Of a stretch of 64,000 nt of DNA, positions 1 through 6,992 are shown piece after piece. Source of the DNA: Chitinophaga sp. H8 (lineage in GTDB: Bacteria; Bacteroidota; Bacteroidia; Chitinophagales; Chitinophagaceae); NCBI RefSeq assembly GCF_040567655.1, contig NZ_JBEXAC010000001.1, positions 1,488,001 through 1,552,000 of the forward strand, written 5' to 3'. The notes under the pieces are model-generated. The model did no database searches. It was given only the letters and a program-made list of their open reading frames with translations, and was not told the origin of the DNA. The translations under genes were made by a program, and so were the position numbers. The first letter of the stretch is position 1; each line of letters begins with the position of its first letter.

Positions 1-69
1 CCTCATTGTTAAGTATTGAGGGTTGCGTACTGGAATATCCGCAAAAGCATTAGGTATAGAATCTGACAT
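1..69 (-). CDS. 5' end of an unidentified gene (truncated by window edge)
   Basis: Reading the minus strand from an ATG at 69 gives 23 open codons that run off the left edge, beginning MSDSIPNAF. The composition looks coding, but nothing in this short piece identifies a family. The 277 bases between it and the next gene (70-346) are AT-rich and hold no convincing gene; they should contain the promoter of this leftward gene. Very tentative. Confidence 0.35.
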   Translation of the reverse strand, partial: MSDSIPNAFADIPVRNPQYLTMR

Positions 70-346
70 TCGCCAATTTATTTTATGACCATGCTACATG
101 TTTTTTATATAAATGCTTTTTTTGTTTCTTTATGTTTACAAGTAGCGAAACTGGTATAGAATTTAGTATTTGCAATATAATGAAAAAAGAGAAACTAGAT
201 TAAAGAAAATATCTGAAAGTGGTTCTTCAAAACTTAGTAATGGTACCACTTGTAATTCCGAAGAAGAAAATTTTACTTCCTGTTGAGCTAATACATTGAC
301 GAATTAAGCCATTTTACAAGCTTAATGTAATTTGTAAATTATTTTG

Positions 347-1348
347 TCATACCACCCCCTCAAACACCCTCCCCACCACTTCCTGCAATCTCCCCACACT
401 CTCAAACACCCCCTCCATCTGACCACAATTGATAGCTCCACTATTACTTAAATTAGCAGAATTCAGCACACACAACTGATGCGGCGTAAATACCGCTGCT
501 ATTTCATCGGTTACGAACAGCGTTTGCTTTAACAGGCTGTAAATGCTTTGTCTAGGGATAGGGTGCCCGGTAAGCGCAGTAAGAAATGCCCTTAGGAGGT
601 GCTCAGTTGTTTGGTGCAGCAGGAGTAGGGCTGATTTATAGTCTTGCTTTTGCCTAAAGGTTGCTGCTTGTTCAAAATAGGCCGGCACTTGGGCTATATG
701 TTCAATAAAAGCACTCTTTACATCCTCTATGGGTATTTTCCCAGGTATGGGTATAAAGCTATCCCTGGAAGAAAAGAGGAGCTTTTCAGGTTTGCAGGTA
801 TTGGCATAAAATAGGTGTCCTGCTTTGAGGTAATAATGTACATCAGCTGCTTTGAGGAACATGACATTCAGGAGGGCAGGTTCGGGGAAGTATTTATCTA
901 TCTGCATGTGGTAATGGTCAAAGCTCTTATTGGCATTATTGGCGATGACATATAGCACACTTACTTTATGGTCATTTTGGAGATGGGTATTGGCCAGGAA
1001 TATTTTATCAATACCAGGTATGTGTTTCCCGGATTGTATGATGCTTTCGCGTAGGCTATTATAAATAGCTACCTCTCCATGGTCTTTAATCTTCCGTGCA
1101 TGTATGGCGTGTACCGCTTCCAGGGTCTTTTCCATGTATTGGAGAAAGCGTAGGAGGCCCTCTTTCTCTGCCTGGTGCATCTTGTGGAAGCTGCCGGTTA
1201 CAGTGGCATACAGGAGACGCCATTGTTTATCCCGGATACCGTGTAGATGATCATAATTACAAAAGTCGGCAATTACCTGATAGGGGTTTGTCACCTCTTC
1301 GGTGGTCAGTTTAATAGGATAGCTGATTTCTATATTCCTTTTATGCAT
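347..1348 (-). CDS. HEPN-like domain protein
   Basis: A protein of about 333 residues. The frame stays open to 1459, but I prefer the ATG at 1348 (MHKRNIEISY), because the upstream extension is hydrophobic and unlike a domain start. The last third (DYKSALLLLHQTTEHLLRAF and onward) has the alternating helical pattern of HEPN domains, which often act as RNases or nucleic-acid binders paired with nucleotidyltransferases. The usual R-x(4-6)-H catalytic motif is not clear: there is an Arg in LLRAF, but the expected following His is displaced. The N-terminal two thirds are unassigned; a degenerate nucleotidyltransferase-like middle part is possible but unproven. The gene is divergent from the XRE regulator across 385 bases, so the two may share regulation. 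The HEPN call is moderately sure, the activity is not. Confidence 0.6.
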   Translation of the reverse strand: MHKRNIEISYPIKLTTEEVTNPYQVIADFCNYDHLHGIRDKQWRLLYATVTGSFHKMHQAEKEGLLRFLQYMEKTLEAVHAIHARKIKDHGEVAIYNSLRESIIQSGKHIPGIDKIFLANTHLQNDHKVSVLYVIANNANKSFDHYHMQIDKYFPEPALLNVMFLKAADVHYYLKAGHLFYANTCKPEKLLFSSRDSFIPIPGKIPIEDVKSAFIEHIAQVPAYFEQAATFRQKQDYKSALLLLHQTTEHLLRAFLTALTGHPIPRQSIYSLLKQTLFVTDEIAAVFTPHQLCVLNSANLSNSGAINCGQMEGVFESVGRLQEVVGRVFEGVV

Positions 1349-1512
1349 AGCTAATCTTTTAAAGTTAAATGCAATGAGATAAAAGAAATAACCATGTAGA
1401 AACAGGGTTATTGATGTCCATGCCATTTTTTTACTAAACTTAGATGGATCAGTTTGCAATTCGATTTAAGACCTGGGTACAATCAATCTGATAAACAAAG
1501 TAACATCATCCT

Positions 1513-1644
1513 GGTATTGTACCGAACCAAAATTGCTTGTAAAATACCAGAAGGTACTTGTCTTTTACGGCCTTATCTGTATTGGGTTTTGGAGAAATGT
1601 ATAGCACTGTTTGGTACGATACAAAGTTCCGCTGGTACCATACC
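1513..1644. promoter_or_regulatory. Three GGTA-N3-TACC palindromes upstream of the XRE regulator
   Basis: The 385-base gap between the divergent HEPN-like and XRE genes (1349-1733) holds no gene but contains three similar palindromes: GGTATTGTACC at 1513-1523, GGTACGATACA at 1613-1623 (last base off) and GGTACCATACC at 1634-1644. The last two start 21 bases apart, two helical turns, so bound dimers would lie on the same DNA face. The reverse arrangement TACC-N4-GGTA also occurs between the first two sites. Such spaced palindromes next to an XRE gene are typical operators. That the adjacent XRE protein binds them is inference. Confidence 0.45.
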
Positions 1645-1682
1645 AACGTGTTCATTTTTTGCTACAAAATGAACAGCGCTAT

Positions 1683-1715
1683 TTTGCTTCTTATGCCTTA
1701 TATTCAGTATATTTG
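1683..1715 (+). promoter_or_regulatory. Bacteroidota-type promoter of the XRE gene
   Basis: A TATATTTG element at 1708-1715 matches the Bacteroidota -7 consensus TAnnTTTG exactly. A TTTG at 1683-1686 can serve as the -33 element, with 21 bases between them, slightly long for the group. Transcription would start near 1722, giving a very short leader before the ATG at 1734. Confidence 0.5.
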
Positions 1716-1733
1716 TAGACAATAACACATACC

Positions 1734-2129
1734 ATGGCACAAGTTCATCACGGAAGAGGCGTAAAAAGAATACGTGAAATACTTCAGATCAAGCAGGAAG
1801 TATTAGCTGATACTTTGGGCATCAGTCAGCAAAGTGTTTCTTTATTAGAAACCAAAGAAACTATTGATGCTGAAATGTTACAGTCTATTGCACAGGCATT
1901 AGGTGTACCTCCCGAAGCTATTAAGCATTTTGACGAGAATGCTGCTATTAGCATAGTAGCAAATTCTTTTAGTGACTTTAAGGAGCATGCCATTGCTTCT
2001 GCCATGAATTACCAATGCTCTTTCAATCCCATTGATAAGGTTGTTGAGTTGTTAGAAAGATCACTGAAAGAAAAAGATGCTGAAATAGAAAGGCTGAGAG
2101 AAGAACTCGCCAAACTTAGAAAGAAATAA
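1734..2129 (+). CDS. XRE-family helix-turn-helix regulator with C-terminal coiled coil
   Basis: 131 residues. Residues about 7-62 form a Cro/C1-type helix-turn-helix: IREILQIKQEVLADTLG, then the recognition helix ISQQSVSLLE, then a segment on binding to IAQALGVPPEAIKHF. The last 25 residues are a charged heptad-like helix (LKEKDAEIERLREELAKLRK) that should form a coiled-coil dimer. The start ATG at 1734 sits just downstream of a good promoter, and the gene is followed by a hairpin terminator, so it is monocistronic. It probably controls itself and perhaps the divergent HEPN-like gene through the palindromes at 1513-1644. This XRE-plus-coiled-coil form is common in Bacteroidota, often unlinked to any toxin. 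Confidence 0.85.
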   Translation: MAQVHHGRGVKRIREILQIKQEVLADTLGISQQSVSLLETKETIDAEMLQSIAQALGVPPEAIKHFDENAAISIVANSFSDFKEHAIASAMNYQCSFNPIDKVVELLERSLKEKDAEIERLREELAKLRKK

Positions 2130-2148
2130 CTTTATAGTAGTATACTAA

Positions 2149-2185
2149 CAAAGGCAACCTTGATCTTCAGGGTTGCCTTTGTTGC
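2149..2185 (+). terminator. Rho-independent-type hairpin after XRE gene
   Basis: CAAAGGCAACC at 2149-2159 pairs perfectly with GGTTGCCTTTG at 2171-2181 (11-bp stem, 11-base loop). It lies 20 bases past the XRE stop codon. The T-tract is weak and mostly inside the right arm (CCTTTGTTG). Confidence 0.7.
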
Positions 2186-2370
2186 CTTAGGGAGGATCCT
2201 GCTTGCAAATGGCGTTAAGCTATTACATTTTAGAAGGGAACGCTGGTTATAACACCTTTTGTTTAAGTTTGAATCTCATATAAAATGTTAGTATACGGAT
2301 ACTAGCATTTTAGTTACATTTGAAATCGATAAAATATATTAGTTTAGGATATTTACTTATACCTTTTGTT

Positions 2371-2760
2371 ATGGATCATCCCGAAGAGGCAACGCCCACT
2401 CTTTATCCGAGAATCTTAGTATTCATTTATGCTTTGTTTTTTCCTATCATTGGTGGGGTTATCTTACTATCCATCAATCTGAAAAAGCTAAAGCGGCATA
2501 TGAGTATTCTTTGGCTTTTTATTGGATTTCTTCTTTTTGAATCGGTACACTTAAAATGGATAATGGAAGATGGTCTGTCTATTTGGACGTTTTTTCTGCC
2601 CGTGGGTTTAGGCGCTATTTTTTTGATATTTCCAATATGGGATGTGCTTTTAAAAGGCACTAATACTTATAAGAGAAAGGGTGTTTGGGTACCTTTAATT
2701 GTGATGTTACTTATTTGGGTACCTTTAATGCTCATTAATTTTTTTAAACTGGCAGATTGA
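2371..2760 (+). CDS. Small four-helix membrane protein, function unknown
   Basis: About 129 residues from the ATG at 2371 (MDHPEEATPTLYPR); an in-frame TTG at 2320 would add 17 residues. Four hydrophobic segments are visible: around YALFFPIIGGVILLSI, SILWLFIGFLLF, IWTFFLPVGLGAIFLIF and WVPLIVMLLIWVPLML. Short charged loops between them contain Lys/Arg, giving an inner-membrane protein. No catalytic motif or known family was recognised. It is AT-rich like its neighbours and apparently monocistronic, ending near a convergent terminator. Possibly an accessory gene. Confidence 0.6.
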   Translation: MDHPEEATPTLYPRILVFIYALFFPIIGGVILLSINLKKLKRHMSILWLFIGFLLFESVHLKWIMEDGLSIWTFFLPVGLGAIFLIFPIWDVLLKGTNTYKRKGVWVPLIVMLLIWVPLMLINFFKLAD

Positions 2761-2878
2761 TTTTATTGAGCCAAGCCAAACTATACCATCTCAAGTCCTA
2801 AATTCAGGAAAATATAAATAGAACACCCTCGTCATGAACTCACCAAACTAAAAAATAACTTCAAATTGCATAAAAGAC

Positions 2879-2911
2879 AAAAGCGGCTACTATACTACAG
2901 TAACCGCTTTT
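2879..2911. terminator. Bidirectional hairpin between convergent genes
   Basis: AAAAGCGG at 2879-2886 pairs with CCGCTTTT at 2904-2911, and the stem continues inward with TACT/AGTA past one mismatch. Flanking A and T runs make it usable in both directions, for the plus-strand gene ending at 2760 and the minus-strand gene ending at 3026. Confidence 0.7.
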
Positions 2912-3025
2912 GCTTTTATATCAATCTGAATCTCCTAAGTTTTCTCCTCCCGTAAAATCACTGATTGAAAAAAAGGATGTTAACACCCCTTCCTGATAGC
3001 ATTCAACCCCATTTTCATATAGAAA

Positions 3026-4075
3026 TTATTCTTCGCTTTCATCTTTAGGCTTAGGTATGCTAATAGTTGGCAATTTTCCCCCCATTGATTTTGCAACTTG
3101 GTAATGAGACCAGTTTTCAATTTCTTGTTCTCCATAAATTATCATTCTTACTTCTATATCTTTAGTGTCCATATCTCCGACATACATTTTATGATGATCA
3201 GGCACATTCTCGTAACTAATTTTCAGTTGTTCTTTGTTTTTGAGCGTTGGATGGTTGATGTATTGCTCATATGCTTCCCTGCAAATATCAACGGAAGAGG
3301 GTTCACCTTTTAATTCTCTAATGGTGTCTTTGATTTCAAGTAGTTTATCTTTAACTTCTACAGTGTATTGAGCCTCTTGAACAGTAAAACTTCCAAATCC
3401 ATTAATATTGACTTTGGAGTTGGGGAGGATTGTTGTTACTATTATTTCTTTAGCTATCAGTTCCTCAAATTCTTGTAAGGTTATTTCCACATTTTTTGCT
3501 AAACGGCAAAGGTCAATAGTAAGATCGGGAAAGATAATTGCTTTAACCAGATAGTACTCATTGTCAATCTTGTAAAATAGATCTACACTCTTACCATCTA
3601 TTTTCTTCGGAAATGGGTCATTGGGTGTTCTTTTATGCTCCTTGTAAATTGATCCTGTGCCACTTTCGCCTATTCTTATTCCATTAATGATTTTGGGACT
3701 GTATTGGTAGATGTTTTCTGATTTTGGGTTTAGCTCTTTTATCAGCGATAAAACGTAATCAATAAAGCTCTCTTTGTCAAAGACCCAGGAACCATTGGTA
3801 ATTGTCCAACTCCCCAGATCATGGATTGAAATCTCCTCATTGTCAGGAATACTTAATGCTACCCAACCTCTTCTAACATCTTTTTTAAAGTGTTCAATGT
3901 CTTCAAAGTTCCAACACTGAACTCTGCCATCAGCATAAACATCAATATCAACAAAGAAATAGCTGCTATTATGGATGATAGCAGGAATTGAAAAGCCTTC
4001 GATTATTTGTTTCCTATATACTGTTGTAGGGTTAATTGCAGTTCTCCCGGTGTTTTTAAAGAAATTAAAGTTCAT
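3026..4075 (-). CDS. Unrecognised 349-residue cytoplasmic protein
   Basis: The ATG at 4075 begins MNFNFFKNTGRTAINP. There is no signal peptide or membrane segment. The first ~115 residues form a possible beta-rich module with many aromatic residues (SYFFVDIDVYADGRVQCW, then GSWTITNGSWVFD). A middle part follows, and then a charged helical C-terminal part containing DHHKMYVGDMDTKDIEVR and ending in an acidic tail. I do not recognise the family. The style, size and neighbourhood (next to another orphan protein and a macro-domain protein) recall immunity or toxin-related orphans of Bacteroidota, but nothing here proves that. It is divergent from the gene at 4182 across 106 bases. Local DNA is AT-rich compared with the SusC/D loci, which suits horizontal acquisition. 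Confidence 0.65.
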   Translation of the reverse strand: MNFNFFKNTGRTAINPTTVYRKQIIEGFSIPAIIHNSSYFFVDIDVYADGRVQCWNFEDIEHFKKDVRRGWVALSIPDNEEISIHDLGSWTITNGSWVFDKESFIDYVLSLIKELNPKSENIYQYSPKIINGIRIGESGTGSIYKEHKRTPNDPFPKKIDGKSVDLFYKIDNEYYLVKAIIFPDLTIDLCRLAKNVEITLQEFEELIAKEIIVTTILPNSKVNINGFGSFTVQEAQYTVEVKDKLLEIKDTIRELKGEPSSVDICREAYEQYINHPTLKNKEQLKISYENVPDHHKMYVGDMDTKDIEVRMIIYGEQEIENWSHYQVAKSMGGKLPTISIPKPKDESEE

Positions 4076-4181
4076 GTTGTTTTATTTTTTGAGAAACTTG
4101 TTTTCATCGGTTTTGCTAAAGTATTTAAGGATAAATATCATAATTTTGGTTTAAAATATTTGCTACTAATACTTTGATACA

Positions 4182-4634
4182 ATGAATATACCTGATAAGT
4201 TGCTTATTCGAAGAATGGAAGATTATCATACACATCATATGGGCAGAGCTTCTAATGGCCAACTGTTTTGGGGGTATGAAACTTTTGTCTATCTGGTACC
4301 TCCAGAAGAAAGACAAGAACAGAATTGGCTGCAATATAGATTGGACTATGCTATAATGCATTTTTTTGGACAAGATGGGAACTATTTAAGTAGTCGCTCT
4401 TACTGTGGGGGGACCGCAGATAAATGCAAAGTAGACTTTGAAGAGATTCTTGATGAATGGGTATCGGAATTGGGAGAAGTAGAGTATAATGATATTGAGG
4501 TCAAACTTTTTCAGACTGAAATCGATGGACATATTTTTGGACTGATTCAGGACGAAGAATACGATGCTATTTCTTTAGAGCCCAGCTCTTTAATTTCCTT
4601 TATGGAGCCATGGGATGGTGAATACTATACATAA
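4182..4634 (+). CDS. Unrecognised 150-residue acidic protein
   Basis: Starts with ATG at 4182 and ends at a TAA 63 bases before a hairpin terminator. The protein is strongly acidic, with no signal peptide or membrane segment. The N-terminal half contains RRMEDYHTHHMGRASNG and WGYETFVYLVPPEERQ. The second half, with YNDIEVKLFQTEIDGHIFGL and a tryptophan-rich end, looks like a small alpha/beta fold. Acidic single-domain proteins of this size often act as immunity proteins, but no toxin gene is adjacent, so this is only a suggestion. Divergent from the orphan gene ending at 3026. Confidence 0.6.
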   Translation: MNIPDKLLIRRMEDYHTHHMGRASNGQLFWGYETFVYLVPPEERQEQNWLQYRLDYAIMHFFGQDGNYLSSRSYCGGTADKCKVDFEEILDEWVSELGEVEYNDIEVKLFQTEIDGHIFGLIQDEEYDAISLEPSSLISFMEPWDGEYYT

Positions 4635-4696
4635 ATGAGGTATTGCATAGATATACCTGGCATTCAGGATACAAGGAAAATCATAGCTATATTTAT

Positions 4697-4730
4697 CAAT
4701 ACAAGGTATACGGCTTGTATTGCCCCTTTT
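4697..4730. terminator. Hairpin terminator between convergent genes
   Basis: CAATACAAG at 4697-4705 pairs perfectly with CTTGTATTG at 4714-4722, followed by CCCCTTTT. It sits between the plus-strand gene ending at 4634 and the minus-strand macro-domain gene ending at 4733. Confidence 0.7.
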
Positions 4731-4732
4731 AG

Positions 4733-5200
4733 CTAAAAATCATAAACTGTTACAGCTATTTTCCTGTTTATTAGCTCTTCTGAGATAATCGGCTCTATTT
4801 TATCCCAGGTGCCACCGGCAAGCCCACAGCCAATTCTTGGCATGTGAACAGTGGCCCCTATTTCCTGCGCAAATTCTCCCACCTTTTTAAGCCCTTCTTG
4901 AATTGCTTCATAACGAATGGGAGGGTTCCCATTTTCATCTTTATTGATTTTATGCTGTCCTATGATGTTAGCAATCCAGATATTGGGTTCAACCTGTACA
5001 AATTGAGTTTGGCCAAGCGAAAACCCATCCTGGGATTTATACCATGTTCTATACTGTTTTTCCGGTTCCTTCCAGCGCTTTGAAATAGCCAGCACAAAGC
5101 CTTTTCCCCAGCCGCCCTGATCATTGCAAATATGAGCTATGATTTTAATGCCCTCTCCCGGAGGCATTGTTGCATCTCCTTTTATATAACTAATGTTCAT
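4733..5200 (-). CDS. Macro-domain protein (ADP-ribose-1''-phosphate/ADP-ribosyl hydrolase type)
   Basis: About 155 residues forming a single macro domain. It begins MNISYIKGDATMPPGEGIK, with the usual strand followed by GDA, then the cofactor loop IIAHICNDQGGWGKGF and the late glycine-rich loop HMPRIGCGLAGGTWDKI, both of which contact ADP-ribose in the family. The arrangement, with Asn-Asp before GGWGKG, resembles Poa1p/TARG1-like and ALC1-like macro proteins that process ADP-ribose-1''-phosphate or remove ADP-ribose from macromolecules. I chose the ATG at 5200; a GTG two codons upstream (5206) is also possible. It is cytoplasmic. A reader or eraser of ADP-ribosylation beside a HEPN-like protein hints at stress, toxin or phage-related roles, which is inference. 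Confidence 0.85.
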   Translation of the reverse strand: MNISYIKGDATMPPGEGIKIIAHICNDQGGWGKGFVLAISKRWKEPEKQYRTWYKSQDGFSLGQTQFVQVEPNIWIANIIGQHKINKDENGNPPIRYEAIQEGLKKVGEFAQEIGATVHMPRIGCGLAGGTWDKIEPIISEELINRKIAVTVYDF

Positions 5201-5258
5201 TTTCACATTTTTATACCGGACAAAGAAAAGTGAATTTTTTTAATTCTTTACCTTTTAG

Positions 5259-5423
5259 TTAATCATTGAAGCATGCTCTTAATAGTTTCTTTGTCATTAA
5301 CAGAGTTTTTCCAATCACTTGTCGGCCCTCTTTTGTGTAATGCTCACCGATGACATTCCCTACTAAACACCAAATAGATTTGTCTATAGTTATTGATAGG
5401 TAAATAAGGGGGGAATGTGCCAT
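5259..5423 (-). CDS. Small 54-residue ORF with a WCLVGN motif, possibly a remnant
   Basis: On the minus strand an ATG at 5423 opens 54 codons ending in TAA at 5259-5261, 58 bases before the macro-domain start. The translation includes DKSIWCLVGNVIGEHY followed by TKEGRQVIGKT and a basic tail. The W-C-[LV]-[VI]-G-N-[IV] block recalls a small uncharacterised family of bacterial proteins that usually continue into a GTKHFSPGTKVY-like stretch. Here that continuation is absent, so the ORF may be a truncated or decayed copy. It could be cotranscribed with the macro gene. The family resemblance is from memory and uncertain. Confidence 0.35.
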   Translation of the reverse strand: MAHSPLIYLSITIDKSIWCLVGNVIGEHYTKEGRQVIGKTLLMTKKLLRACFND

Positions 5424-5624
5424 ATTGCATACACCATTTCAAACGGTAAATCCCTGCACTTTCCCCCTCAAATCCCCCCGCTTCCCCCTCTGATAACCTC
5501 CCAACACTCCCCGGGATACAACCTTTCCACTACCATTTTATTTCCCCTCAAACCTTTACCCAGCGCGACACTTGCATTCAAACATACCCATAACCGCTTG
5601 CTGGTACTACGTTTCCTTATAGAT

Positions 5625-5657
5625 AAAGCCTATATAAAGCCTATATGAAGCCTATAT
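5625..5657 (+). repeat. Three tandem 11-bp repeats (AAAGCCTATAT)
   Basis: AAAGCCTATAT occurs at 5625-5635 and 5636-5646, then with one change (GAAGCCTATAT) at 5647-5657. Eleven bases is about one helical turn. The inverse, ATAGGCTTT, recurs in the right arm of the hairpin at 5687-5702, so the two elements are related. They lie in the 429-base gap 5424-5852, which has no believable gene. Confidence 0.75.
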
Positions 5658-5660
5658 AAG

Positions 5661-5702
5661 GCCCAGATGAAACCTACCTAATAAAATAGGCTTTATCTGG
5701 GC
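5661..5702. repeat. Large inverted repeat downstream of tandem repeats
   Basis: GCCCAGATGAAACCTA at 5661-5676 pairs with TAGGCTTTATCTGGGC at 5687-5702 (16-bp arms with two imperfect positions, 10-base loop). It may terminate transcription of the leftward locus ending at 5853, together with or instead of a closer signal. The rest of 5703-5852 holds only short GC-rich inverted motifs around 5780-5800. Confidence 0.6.
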
Positions 5703-5852
5703 TTTATGTACCCTTTATGGAGGGTTCATATTAGCTTTATTGATAAGAAGTGATAGTATTTCGATAAACGTTCCCCTAAGCCTGCCTGGAGGCCAGGAGG
5801 TTTTCAGGCCCATTGACGGGCACGCATGTAGCTAAGCCGCTTTAATGAAGTA

Positions 5853-6983
5853 CTATAACCGGATGTATACTTTCTTTTTATCCATCATCCAACCGGCCAG
5901 CCAGCAGAGCATCGTAAAAAAGAGGGAGAACAGCAGGCAGCCCACCGGTCCCGGTGCAATCACCTGGAAGATTTTGGTATTGAGCCAGTCTATTACTGTT
6001 ATATTCCCCGGTAGGTACAGGATCAGGAATACGCCAAGCAGGTTAGACAGTATATAAATGAACAGGGGGTTTTTACCAAACACAAGGAAGAAATAAGTTC
6101 CCCTTTTCCACTGCCGTATCTCTATGAAATAGTACAATACACCTACGAAAAGGATGTCGATACCACCCGTATACAAAACATAGGAGCTGCTCCATAATTT
6201 TTTATTAATGGGAAAAAAGCGATCCCAGTATAGTGCTATCAGCACCAGGGCAGTGCCGGTAAGCAGGAGCCGAACGATACATGCAATGGTTTTTCCCTTG
6301 CGCAGTATAAAACATCCGGTAAGATAGCCTGCCAGTACATTTACGATGGCAGGAAGGGTGCTTAATATCCCTTCCGGATCGAAGACAATGCCATTTTCTT
6401 TGTACATGTGCAGTGCGCCCAGTACCAGCAGGTCCAGCCTGCGTACCGCATTACCTTCAATCGTGTAGGGTATACCCTCGTAACCAAAGTAATGCAGTAA
6501 CCCCCAGTAGGTGATCAGCAGAAGGGCGGATACCAGGACCAGATACCTGAAAGAGATATAGCGCACCAGCAGGGAAGCGAAGCAATACGCCAGCCCAATA
6601 CGTTGCAGTACTGCCATAATACGGGTTTCCCCAAGCGGTTTAAGCCAGATAGCACCTTCGCCGTTCCAGCCCACAAACGGGTACCAGCTTAAAAGATAGC
6701 CGATCAAAAAAAGCAGGCAGGTACGCCGGAAAATCCTGTAAAGTGCTGCCCTTTCCGGCAACAACGCCAGTTTCTTATTGGCAAATACCATGGCGTTGCC
6801 CACTGCAAATAAGAAGGAGGGAAACACCAGGTCAGTCAGCGTGCAGCCATTCCAGGCGGCATGCGTTAACTGGGTAAATGGCACGGCTCCGCTACCTTGC
6901 GTATTGACCACGATCATGAAGAAAATGGTCAGGCCCCGGAACACATCCAGGGTAATAAAACGTTGATGGCTATTATCAGTCAT
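5853..6983 (-). CDS. NagX-like membrane acyltransferase (heparan-alpha-glucosaminide N-acetyltransferase family)
   Basis: 376 residues with about ten hydrophobic segments. It opens with the family's typical start: HQRFITLDVFRGLTIFFMI just before the first helix, then LTDLVFPSFLFAVGNAM. These are marks of the DUF5009/COG4299 group related to eukaryotic HGSNAT, multi-pass proteins that acetylate amino sugars or sugar oligomers. In Bacteroidota and Xanthomonads the gene (nagX) commonly sits in GlcNAc or chitin loci. Here it is the last gene of the operon, 9 bases after the GH20 hexosaminidase, so it probably acts on GlcNAc-containing products at the inner membrane. The ATG at 6983 is well placed. 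Exact substrate and direction are not known for this subfamily. Confidence 0.85.
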   Translation of the reverse strand: MTDNSHQRFITLDVFRGLTIFFMIVVNTQGSGAVPFTQLTHAAWNGCTLTDLVFPSFLFAVGNAMVFANKKLALLPERAALYRIFRRTCLLFLIGYLLSWYPFVGWNGEGAIWLKPLGETRIMAVLQRIGLAYCFASLLVRYISFRYLVLVSALLLITYWGLLHYFGYEGIPYTIEGNAVRRLDLLVLGALHMYKENGIVFDPEGILSTLPAIVNVLAGYLTGCFILRKGKTIACIVRLLLTGTALVLIALYWDRFFPINKKLWSSSYVLYTGGIDILFVGVLYYFIEIRQWKRGTYFFLVFGKNPLFIYILSNLLGVFLILYLPGNITVIDWLNTKIFQVIAPGPVGCLLFSLFFTMLCWLAGWMMDKKKVYIRL

Positions 6984-6992
6984 ATTCTTTTT

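Noticed and set aside
180..290. Short plus-strand ORF rich in Ser, Glu and Asn from a TTG near 170
   Set aside because: Under 40 codons, no ATG, no recognisable motif.
1454..1672. 72-codon frame in the HEPN-XRE gap
   Set aside because: Overlaps the palindromes and has no protein-like pattern; better explained as regulatory DNA.
5415..5648. Proline-rich 77-codon open frame on the plus strand
   Set aside because: Low-complexity, runs into the tandem repeats and has no family features; the opposite strand has a better small ORF.
5625..5657. CRISPR-like repeat array
   Set aside because: Repeats are 11 bases with no spacers and there are no cas genes nearby.
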